Shown here one piece after another: positions 20,701 through 23,548 of a stretch of 23,548 nt of DNA. A program made the translations under genes and the position numbers. The first letter of the stretch is position 1. Every line of letters begins with the position of its first letter. The stretch is from MWEH01 sp964392385 (GTDB taxonomy: Bacteria; Bacillota; Clostridia; Christensenellales; DTU072): contig CAYMPR010000015.1 of NCBI GenBank assembly GCA_964392385.1, positions 1-23,548 on the forward strand. The letters run 5' to 3'. The notes under the pieces are model-generated. The model saw nothing but the letters and a program-made list of their open reading frames with translations, ran no database searches and was not told where the DNA came from.

Positions 20701-21178
20701 CTGCAATTGCTTGAACCCTTGAGGCATCTAGCCCTGCTGGAACTTGTTGATAAGAATCTCCTTCAATCCTTCCACCAGTACTTGCAACGTATTCTATTTC
20801 AAGTAAAGTAGGTACAACCTCATATTTTATGGCTTGCTTGAATCCACCATAATCAAGTATTACATTATCGAGTGAACCTGGATCCGATGTATCAAGACCA
20901 GTCACTATAAGCTCGGACAAAGCAACTTTTCTTTCAGAACCATCTTTATATTTTATTGTTGCAAAAACCTTAGATAAATCAGCATCGACGCTTATTATAC
21001 CTTCGTTATCAGCAACTATAGCTGCTATATCAGTAACTGGTGGTTCAGCGTCTGGAGCAACTTTTGGTAAAATGAGAGCAGCAGCGACGACAGAAGCTAT
21101 GGCAACAACAGCTACGACAAGAAGACTTAACCCTATCTTAGCATTCTTTGTAAAAGTTTTTTTGCCTAGTTTTGCCAT
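8720..21178 (-). CDS. Giant repeat-rich surface protein (Ig-like, Flg_new/InlB-like repeats, C-terminal GLUG block)
   Basis: Exported protein of 4152 residues, more than half of the window; probably an adhesin or surface-structure protein, function not known. A basic N-terminus and hydrophobic segment (about 15-37) act as signal or N-terminal anchor. Next comes an Ig-like domain of Big_3 type (about 45-107; YKDGSERK, then LDYGGF), then Flg_new-type domains with GY/GW motifs (about 110-550). From about 550 to 3180 there are twenty or more divergent InlB-like repeats, each with a strand such as YNINVS and a GYYISxVxING-like turn. From about 3450 to the end a block starting DGSSAKPFLI carries about eleven GLUG-like motifs. 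There is no LPXTG motif, C-terminal membrane helix or HExxH protease motif. Cysteine is almost confined to the C-terminal block. Start: AAAAGGA lies 4 nt before ATG 21178; an in-frame TTG at 21196 has a badly spaced ribosome site. It has its own promoter and terminator. Confidence 0.9.
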   Translation of the reverse strand: MAKLGKKTFTKNAKIGLSLLVVAVVAIASVVAAALILPKVAPDAEPPVTDIAAIVADNEGIISVDADLSKVFATIKYKDGSERKVALSELIVTGLDTSDPGSLDNVILDYGGFKQAIKYEVVPTLLEIEYVASTGGRIEGDSYQQVPAGLDASRVQAIADEGYIFVNWSDGNPNASRLDRQVASSQRIIAVFEKRRYAVVFFYPDGTTAREEIVAYNEAPTRIPRASETNMRLYGYRFVGFDKDFSKISDNTDIYPLFEKYATDTYLEYTLDAEGVPLGTSDAIPFYEKDIVATIRVLANPDRLFTGWSIKTIDGIWIDLLPEGEQRLIKVAVDHNIQFRTSQTGTSEEYALNFTPDVEVEELYIKAHFVYLESEISFTSMSVKAKEPFTIAYNEPIGDYFDVEDLTYLQMLGYEFKGWAIKNGELDEFGKPVIIENSQKFSQPTELVAQWEKKVYDVVFLPGNNENPDFTSEANGYDPTIGGRVLRAYYQDSLAGAIEGAFPEEPVYYTNHTFKGWFVRGNDMLPTDKSVDKTYKIDREITYVVPVFEVNKVDLVANILEGAGTIVNLVADPENPELPDTEVEIRGIFKMAVNEDYKFRVKAASGYRLVQVKIGDVTIDMPPDQGDYDFTISSPLQAKYVSARFRMAQYNINVSNGSAGTEGTIVYNDVDESETGYVQSESQTVSLLANYGSNKNIEITAQDGYYIMSVVSDGVSLSVPYLATYYSVRLSSINKNLTIAVTYRDFRYNVQIQEAEDFSDGQDGFIGEVSLLDSLSGETTKDYSKNSNPRIGIEASSEYYIKAVKVNGWTIDPYQPITGFLTSSIKVLNEDYQIGDPLDPRVTYLVLTVSAIKADASIEVVFERLYFNITISSEGNGVADDSKTTLYDTNVDIKAETTAGYYISAVEIDGVQQNLVGLRTSIVHTLVGVTKDFQVRFVFTAKRLAVSYKPSEGASVVYKNLNYSLSLGKTFTGLYSGSNNTFIIQAREGDQIDSIEYYSSTNPALIINENISFNAITHTLQLDNLSSDYYVTVRTKPLYVSYTLHTTNKKGSVLRLNGADMGVESTYESSLIHGSNLTVEIETDTGLSVEIDDIFIKNKDTRQTYTYQRTAELNEGIAEGQYFMYEVSFIPNLIIAKVNTDIDIFITLTDLFPSYDINLETIGSGDFTASATIGGLYTEIDSSTEVPIGTEVTYVMAPDSGYMLSALIMNGTRISSGITNNQYVSTMGASAIYASAIFVRNRFSVTVDSSDPNGTVTTASAIFSEGSTFDINASARKGYTVKTFSISVGNPPVIYPIQVQAGQQIFDYSVPSEYTVDNITVKATFEPNGYKLTISKTGNGTLSQETINKDVKYGDSLALSIDADDFHYIESILINGISYSPWDLTERFANYEINQVESGNISMQITQNTTILVNFLPNEYRISLIENINGETLFKKVSSIGVSSQFMTASEIRLNSGDTLWLKMMSNEGYHIGALTVNGVENNAFRVGNTRDNDLTEIFLQLLVVSSHVRIEVSYDVNIYSMKLNASNTSVNYKDFDKTPQDYGRVTVVGFLPNLDNEYTGFAHGSNIRIFIQPRTARGYYIDKFAIKFSDGTELLIGDADMPRNGGSYTIYNLTSDIDELTVEFRRRLFTFSLSHNINQLGSPFGWVGNVQSVFTNPYSRDALIVLVDGTYYEYGTTFEMYLFPGNGYSRTVFNFNGEDRRTYVRSNKYTGVVTSNIVAEAEFQIDTFEITSEQNYGGTVRMRDESNNLIWSPGIQILQPGDPQPQSGEFVSAEVTNTRGHIWVYSDRIVATYNTLIKFIATPNNASNGISTEGYRVSSFSVNGTSISVSGDLPAFTERTVTGVIGARSVFSVNRYALEIAQFEGGNASASPAEVIWDNPSTISITLEKGYYISSVKINGAENNDIRTALSANSLYTMVNIRETKNIAITLERKRYDIVFDTTGDYKKTFSINNGERELNAVSWAALNEGVPRKTAKYFRSDDGTILENGYIKTTDNLGAYIGLRYADKLVFHLVIPNGFTIDSISIKMDDEGNFETEILNQEAGLDADDGTGKRTYTIGSVTGNVEIYVKYKIKTYAITYVLPTNGEFTDMSKTTVAHHEKVTWNMQADYGYYLSRLEINGISYSVESSTMSYEKVNTVDGTVYRYNTDVLNFQSEVIQKEISDALLNGNKTVRIVPFFAPLYFSIVIQINNRLTNDNLSVSISNNRVMYDPVLRATFNHVLTEGYSITGIEFWNFDGFGNEKYILNENLDGTLSDGEFNPKDSSLSLPTSGQLIDIMDFHSSYKKIIRAYYLVAQDMHTCDFSFHLIESELDNSGVNYINKGNSFTDDGMIPRIGLTPAFGTSRDFTDNISPEAPHAYGVYGLYNSSIDPTAQSKYEFSGYQEKVNGVWAYVTNATPNIELLSNGKTMRVNVKSDREFRAVFFRLYKVSVEVHPEFKYVQGSFATSEPDLMNYRLYSSVYASAQHFADPLNAVVLPNIPNTYVDLFDVSTENLDGKYEFLIRSGATLSLRTIDRSPTVNPSRSYVYYDIEKTEYSYNQGSGFVEYDKGISILKDKLVYSYARNNVYLSFAIQTEGAVQSNAGGTITYLVNGNTSSLVNNSLIIAPDSTVEVTIKPNSNYRFESISSLGYMPRGSEDGYRRSTGVFTPLQTTNNGQIVVTYYDISNNPVIPGIYTGRIATVKVLMKNVSENAIFSVKFWKQIEYTKKITIMTDEGFSTNLVNKRPNFIDSSEDGTYDFGDYINLKLNIPTPLYTGWDIRWQFVGFFVNGINLFKGLSTSYPTQTQVTIRLDNSAYIVDKLVDNKTVFAVDVVARFIPVYNVVIENEYKYDPADSPTDIYLNPQYLTWETIPHRVESMRYTRETGLIYPKSDANNLNDDPVKPSAAYLKVMGKVNTLDGVKESPLSGYNTWKNNNITLNWTGAALAGPTYKFLGWQYYKYDSFSHTFAWASIPYVEVLGGTQGTMDYKRPSYTFPLSSIISSSYYTLFNTEGFVNDPGALTSIWKYNTGLGAWEETINVPAIRIRPLFQKVVPAEIIKEVATETENQFEQNTAAGIRPIILENSLPSASFEYYKTIVMDPAIRTGYEFKGWYYKVDEAYIPLTNTDPLSLKQVGATSTYLSYKYTTTNKRLDIRLDSLNQDLTINDNMLYKIVARYVRIFNITIEVVSASGTSPYLTNALPNVAFYGPATRVGEVWSDPVTVLLTQRKVTYTSYVGNRLVFKLLTGYDPAKPNDWSKYNERFDKLYRIEDLEINYSTDMWATGDSLLSTGVVLGSSAPSEIENATYRIAANGDKYIKIFFRTEADLIIHNLYYNSFVRIPDALAIAKEWKSAGSTEKIYIQDNGLRDQDPAQGIIRINDIPVQPGVNYDGVVAGDYGNRISANLSPNAILSSQIYQRSISLNGNSITSKLAQFSYYMNKADVLVGYQSDGVTEIRQTLTSPLVEYPFDAADTVNAGDGSSAKPFLIATLRQLQNVDALYNGNVIGGVPTLRYLDTSGGVSVTRGLNFKVVANIDLNQETLKLTNPICSSGNGFDGIFEGNNQVLYNIKPTAGGDYRGLFARLHNGAEVKNLKVGNFNISGGSAQYVGLIAGLAGENTIITNISTDDTVAYNPDQGRSASGMKYVGGIAGYLTKGAKVMNCTLSDVQIQGQYEGYITDIATIANFRPGGAGGIVGVIGDEMSLTGLRSSVSGCTIDGVTVIGKYAQGGIAGAILSAQTSDTTPSLSSSYVIDPLFAESEAVAYIGGVVGFIGLNRQVSNCSMSANDIDVSIFSKWSSTAYTLPQEPTCLQYGGGGIAGINLGRLDNVIVNGTRTIYLYGSVSGGIVGINGGELIKSETDGVAFRTDRKKIGNAWRSGTFGVHVGYNRANGTILGATTDFYPANFTTNFAEGSAVYTMYTEVAQSWADVFNIETYIKSGDPTTIAVSGDDPGDDTSNLYLGGFVGYNRGTIASYYVDEILDTALNFRGKLLVSRRSGARAVNNSYIGLAVGYNDTATNILDTDSVMNGRLDYYRYCFVGYKGFNLAEPYSYTYDYLGGLIGFKQGTGLAITPGSNTSIGYVRYEANGNGSSDHDPVSGGFWGQESATNFPISRIDLTNDGFTSAITTDNPISFTLNLDNEKGNNYLSEYIDNLATWPDNAYEYYGKYRQTIVS
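9040..10510 (-). repeat. Coding repeats: about eleven GLUG-like motifs in the C-terminus of the giant protein
   Basis: Protein-level repeat (about residues 3560-4046) with approximate borders. Copies include YVGLIAGL, YVGGIAGYL, GGIVGVIG, GGIAGAIL, YIGGVVGFI, GGIAGINLG, GGIVGING, YLGGFVGYN, YIGLAVGYN and YLGGLIGF, spaced unevenly. Most are followed by strands resembling V(x)NCT or VxNxxV. GLUG motifs are known from IgA1 protease (M26) and other surface proteins, where they form part of a beta-helix-like region. The block opens with a segment GIFEGNNQVLYNI that is typical of such folds. Confidence 0.8.
11640..19530 (-). repeat. Coding repeats: about twenty or more divergent InlB-like repeats in the giant protein
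   Basis: Protein-level tandem repeats of roughly 80-150 residues with approximate borders. The recurring parts are an opening strand (YNINVS, RYNVQI, YFNITIS, RFSVTV, GYKLTIS, EYRISL, RYALEI, RYDIVF, FNITIEV), a G-rich turn, and a late element (GYYIMSVVSDG, EYYIKAVKVNG, GYYISAVEIDG, GYMLSALIMNG, GYHIGALTVNG, GYYISSVKING, GYYLSRLEING). This matches the divergent InlB B-repeat / Flg_new_2 pattern. The copies are well diverged and I saw no near-identical DNA repeats, so the array looks old and not recently expanded. Confidence 0.8.
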
Positions 21179-21182
21179 TTTA

Positions 21183-21189
21183 TCCTTTT
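21183..21189 (-). promoter_or_regulatory. Ribosome binding site that fixes the giant gene's start at ATG 21178
   Basis: AAAAGGA on the minus strand, 4 nt before ATG 21178. It favours that ATG over the in-frame TTG at 21196, whose nearest purine box (GAGGG) sits only 2 nt before it. Confidence 0.65.
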
Positions 21190-21280
21190 GTCTCAAATCC
21201 CTCGTAAAAACGCTCTAATCAACTAGTAAGAATTTTAATTAAATTATTATTCTCGCGCGTATATATAGATGCACATGTTT

Positions 21281-21309
21281 ATTATATATTATGGCACCCC
21301 CTAAATCAA
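21281..21309 (-). promoter_or_regulatory. Sigma-A promoter of the giant surface-protein gene
   Basis: On the minus strand there is TTGATT (21309-21304), a 17-bp spacer and a perfect TATAAT (21286-21281). Transcription would begin near 21274 and give a leader of about 95 nt. That leader is AT-rich and shows no obvious hairpin or riboswitch. Confidence 0.75.
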
Positions 21310-21346
21310 TTGCTTTTCTAGGCCCATTTTTATAAGCAAAATTACC

Positions 21347-21367
21347 TTCACTTGCCTTTCACTTGCC
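21347..21367 (-). repeat. Helically phased direct repeat upstream of the giant gene's promoter
   Basis: Two exact copies of GGCAAGTGAA (minus strand; 21356-21347 and 21367-21358) have an 11-bp period. They lie about 40-60 bp upstream of the -35 box. One repeat per helical turn at this distance is typical of an activator site. The binding protein is unknown. Confidence 0.55.
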
Positions 21368-21368
21368 C

Positions 21369-21610
21369 TTTTTTCATCATCACAAGCATGTTTTCTAATA
21401 ATTGATGTCTATATTAATAAAATACCCTTAGATTAAGCCCCTTTTATCTTTTTATTTATTTTCCCCAAACTAAAAATTATAATAAAACTACTTTCATTAA
21501 CAATATTGATACAAATTCTCATTTTTGCTTTTTAAAAAAGATTTAGATACTTTTCACAAACTTCACCATCCAAAACATCACTTTTTCCGCCTAATCGTTC
21601 TTTTTATCTT
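21369..21610. other. Non-coding AT-rich stretch with no recognised feature
   Basis: This is the middle of the 501-base gap between mtnN and the giant gene (21179-21679). The gap otherwise holds the mtnN terminator, the phased direct repeat, and the giant gene's promoter and ribosome site. In this part I see only AT-rich, pyrimidine-rich (+ strand) sequence: no ORF with a ribosome site, no tRNA cloverleaf and no strong hairpin. Confidence 0.5.
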
Positions 21611-21642
21611 AAAAAATAACTCCTCGAAACCACGAAGAGTTA
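21611..21642 (-). terminator. Rho-independent terminator of mtnN
   Basis: On the minus strand a 10-bp stem (TAACTCTTCG / CGAGGAGTTA, one T-G pair) with loop TGGTTT is followed by six T. It begins 37 nt after the mtnN stop. Confidence 0.88.
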
Positions 21643-21679
21643 GAAAAGATAATTTTCGACTAATAGCCTTATTAAACTT

Positions 21680-22366
21680 TTATTTCAAGTTAGACAATAT
21701 ATTCGCAACAATATTTGCGTTAATTTTAGCAGCATTTTGTACGAGTTCTTTAAAATCGCTTTCCGCATCATCCGAGGCATCATCAGAAATGACTCTAACT
21801 ACCACAAAAGGAATTCCTTCAAGGGATGCCACTTGACCTATTGCAGCACTTTCCATATCGCAAGCAACTGCATTAAACTCATCAGCTATTGACTTTGCTA
21901 TTTGATTAGAGGCTATAAATTGGTCGCCAGTTGCTATCACACCACCTACTATTCCATTATCGCGTTTTATGGATTTTACAAGGGTTTTATCAGCGTACAA
22001 GTATTTCGCTTCTAGATTTGGTATATATCCTTTTTGCCTGCCAAAGGCACTCAAATCAAAGTCGTGCTGAACAACTGCATCAGCAACTAGAATGTCTAGC
22101 TTTTTTAATACACCCAGTCCTCCTGCAACTCCCGTAGAAATTAGGGCTCTTAAATCATAACTTCTCGACATGTTTGTCACAGTGTATGCGGCGTTTACTT
22201 TGCCTATCCCAGAAACGGCCAGAACTACCTTTTTTCCTTTTAAAAAACCTTCGTAAAAAACACTTTTTTTAACGGTTTTAGTTTTTTTCTCTAGGAGCAT
22301 TTTAGATAATTCAGTTGCTTCTTCTTGCATAGCAACGATTATTCCTATTTCTCTTTCACTATTCAT
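21680..22366 (-). CDS. mtnN: 5'-methylthioadenosine / S-adenosylhomocysteine nucleosidase
   Basis: Cytoplasmic hydrolase that splits adenine from methylthioadenosine and S-adenosylhomocysteine, feeding methionine salvage and the activated methyl cycle (and, if LuxS is present, autoinducer-2). It is 228 residues, the usual length (E. coli 232). Visible residues are the N-terminal GIIVAMQEE with E16 (equivalent to E. coli E12), VSGIGKVNAA at 51-60, the STGVAGGL loop at 77-84, CDMESAAIGQ at 169-178 with E172 (E174) and RVISDDAS at 191-198 with D195 (D197). All catalytic positions are therefore present. GGAGG lies 4 nt before ATG 22366. It is a single-gene unit with its own promoter and terminator. 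The enzyme removes the by-product of spermidine synthesis, a loose thematic link to the nearby pot operon. Confidence 0.96.
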   Translation of the reverse strand: MNSEREIGIIVAMQEEATELSKMLLEKKTKTVKKSVFYEGFLKGKKVVLAVSGIGKVNAAYTVTNMSRSYDLRALISTGVAGGLGVLKKLDILVADAVVQHDFDLSAFGRQKGYIPNLEAKYLYADKTLVKSIKRDNGIVGGVIATGDQFIASNQIAKSIADEFNAVACDMESAAIGQVASLEGIPFVVVRVISDDASDDAESDFKELVQNAAKINANIVANILSNLK

Positions 22367-22385
22367 AAAGCCTCCGAGCTTTATT

Positions 22386-22413
22386 ATTATACCACAACCT
22401 TACTTTCTAACAA
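22386..22413 (-). promoter_or_regulatory. Extended -10 sigma-A promoter of mtnN
   Basis: On the minus strand there is TTGTTA (22413-22408), a 16-bp spacer and TATAAT (22391-22386) preceded by TGG, which makes an extended -10. The leader is very short, about 10-15 nt, and contains GGAGG. The -35 box abuts the hairpin at 22414-22442. Confidence 0.75.
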
Positions 22414-22442
22414 ATATCCCGCGGATATTTTCCACGGGATAT
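22414..22442 (-). terminator. Strong hairpin between the upstream gene and mtnN, probably a terminator
   Basis: A 12-bp stem (minus strand ATATCCCGTGGA / TCCGCGGGATAT, one T-G pair) with a 5-nt loop lies about 105 nt after the stop of the upstream gene. The tail on the minus strand (TTGTTAG) is only weakly T-rich and also forms the mtnN -35 box. It is therefore a likely but imperfect terminator; a protein-binding palindrome is the alternative. Confidence 0.6.
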
Positions 22443-22547
22443 CAATTAACACCTACTTTGCCTTGTTGTTTTTTATACAAACACACAAACTGGTAATAGC
22501 AAAATATATTTCTATAAAATCAAATACGCTTTATAGCTAGTAATCTA

Positions 22548-23548
22548 TTAGACTTCTGGAGTTGGGTCGCTGTTATAGGTAATTACCGATATTTTGCCAT
22601 CCATTATCCCCTCTGAGCCAAGAACTATTCCACCAGTTACAACATTATTTGAATCTTTTGTGGCAGTTCCTACTTTCCCAAGGTTACCAACTAGCTTTGT
22701 TACTATTTCAGCAAAACCATCGTTAATAACATTAGTATTTTCGCCACCTTCACCACCTTCGCCTTCAACTTTTCCAGCGAGTATTCCAAGTAGCAATTCG
22801 GAAATTGCATTTTCTTGATCATTAATTCTTAATGCTTCTGATGTCATTACAAGTTTTCCATTTGCATCTGCAGATAGAGTGAAGTCTGAAACCATGTAAA
22901 CTTTTTCAGGCAACCTATTAAGTGCAAACTCAATAGCAGGGTTATTAGCTTGAGCCGTCGCTTCAGCAATTAGAGAGGTTACATTAATAGAAATAACAAA
23001 ACGCATTGTTCTCTCGCTACCTTCAACATTTATAATTATTTCCTCGACATTTGCATTTATGTCTTTAAATGCTTGAGCAGCTTCTTGGTCTCCACCTTCT
23101 CCAGCTTGAGCAGACCCTTGCTTGATAATTTGGTTTAGCATGTAGGCTAGAGTTGTATCGTTGTATTCATATAAATACTCATCATCATATACAACTTCGT
23201 TGTCAGCAATTGCCAAGTAATCAATTGTCCCACCAGTTCCTAGTGCTGAGCCAGATAAATTGCCCTCAACAATTGGGCCTTCAACTTCTTCATCTGGAGG
23301 ATTTGAAACTATATCGGCAAGATTGGGCTCAGCAAATAAAGTCCTGAACATTTTTATAATGTCAAAAATCTTTGTTTCTGCAAATCCTAAGCTCGTTATA
23401 CTCATCCCCTCAGCAAATTCTAAATCTGCAACTCCTAATTGAGAAGGCGTCATATTGCCGACAACTAGGACTGCAATTCCTACTACTAAGACAAAAACGA
23501 TTATAGGTAAAATTATTGCTTTAAATAAAAACTTTAAAATACCATTTG
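22548..23548 (-). CDS. Unrecognised membrane-anchored protein (start beyond right window edge)
   Basis: The frame is open from the right edge to the TAA at 22550-22548, giving about 332 visible residues. An ATG lies at 23453, but the frame continues upstream through a strongly hydrophobic segment (about 23535-23460, including ILPIIVFVLVVGIAVLVVG). The true start is therefore outside the window and the ATG is internal. After this membrane segment the rest is soluble and acidic, with two low-complexity stretches rich in Gly and Glu (AQAGEGGDQEAAQ and KVEGEGGEGGENT). Alternating strands such as MRFVISINVTSLIAE and KVYMVSDFTLSADANGKLV suggest a beta-rich extracytoplasmic domain. I do not recognise a family; a resemblance to AsmA-like or other single-pass envelope proteins is only an impression. 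A hairpin downstream probably ends the transcript. Confidence 0.8.
   Translation of the reverse strand, partial: NGILKFLFKAIILPIIVFVLVVGIAVLVVGNMTPSQLGVADLEFAEGMSITSLGFAETKIFDIIKMFRTLFAEPNLADIVSNPPDEEVEGPIVEGNLSGSALGTGGTIDYLAIADNEVVYDDEYLYEYNDTTLAYMLNQIIKQGSAQAGEGGDQEAAQAFKDINANVEEIIINVEGSERTMRFVISINVTSLIAEATAQANNPAIEFALNRLPEKVYMVSDFTLSADANGKLVMTSEALRINDQENAISELLLGILAGKVEGEGGEGGENTNVINDGFAEIVTKLVGNLGKVGTATKDSNNVVTGGIVLGSEGIMDGKISVITYNSDPTPEV

Noticed and set aside
8720..21178. M26-type protease function, because GLUG motifs occur in IgA1 proteases
   Set aside because: No HExxH zinc motif was seen; the nearest string (VAHHEKVTW) does not fit.
21179..21196. TTG at 21196 as the start of the giant gene
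   Set aside because: The only purine box before it is 2 nt away, whereas ATG 21178 has AAAAGGA at a workable spacing. The membrane segment is intact with either start.
21525..21836. Plus-strand reading frame of 103 codons
   Set aside because: It overlaps the mtnN terminator and the 3' part of mtnN on the opposite strand, has no ribosome site, and its protein looks like antisense translation.
23451..23453. ATG 23453 as the start of the rightmost gene
   Set aside because: The frame stays open to the window edge and encodes a membrane segment upstream, and no ribosome site precedes this ATG.
1..23548. TGA read as tryptophan (Mollicutes-type code), suggested by AT-richness
   Set aside because: Tryptophans in the genes are encoded by TGG in the places I checked and the long frames have no internal TGA.
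1..23548. CRISPR arrays, tRNA or rRNA genes, insertion sequences, prophage or toxin-antitoxin modules
   Set aside because: I found no regularly spaced repeats, cloverleaf sequences, transposase or integrase motifs, or small paired genes.

Overview
The window is AT-rich DNA in which every supported gene lies on the minus strand, so transcription runs from high to low coordinates. Genes use the standard code (TAA stops, TGG for Trp), ATG starts, GGAGG-like ribosome binding sites, textbook sigma-A promoters (16-17 bp spacers) and intrinsic terminators. The surface proteins have single-membrane style anchors. This points to a low-GC member of the Bacillota, plausibly an uncultured host-associated one because of the glycan-degrading and giant surface-protein genes. 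I cannot name a family from the sequence alone.

Layout in the direction of transcription (right to left): (1) 23548-22548, the C-terminal part of an unrecognised protein with an N-terminal membrane segment; (2) 22366-21680, MTA/SAH nucleosidase (mtnN) with its own promoter and terminator; (3) 21178-8720, a giant 12.5 kb gene for a surface protein of about 4150 residues: membrane segment, Ig-like domain, Flg_new-type domains, twenty or so divergent InlB-like repeats and a C-terminal block of about eleven GLUG-like motifs; (4) 8495-3220, a polyamine uptake operon: XRE-cupin regulator, potA, potB, potC, potD, from a strong promoter to a strong terminator; (5) 2961-1, a GH38 alpha-mannosidase running off the left edge, nearly complete.

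The polyamine system is complete: cytoplasmic ATPase, two permeases and one extracellular binding protein, preceded by a regulator likely to sense the substrate or a metabolite. Two components are atypical. PotA carries a second TOBE-like unit and an insert in its nucleotide-binding domain. PotD appears to be held at the membrane by a C-terminal transmembrane helix with a charged tail, not by a lipid anchor. MtnN clears methylthioadenosine, a by-product of spermidine synthesis, but it is a separate transcription unit. The mannosidase would release mannose from oligosaccharides.

No RNA genes, insertion sequences, CRISPR arrays, integrases or attachment sites were recognised. The most unusual content is the giant repeat protein and its promoter region, followed by the modified PotA and PotD.
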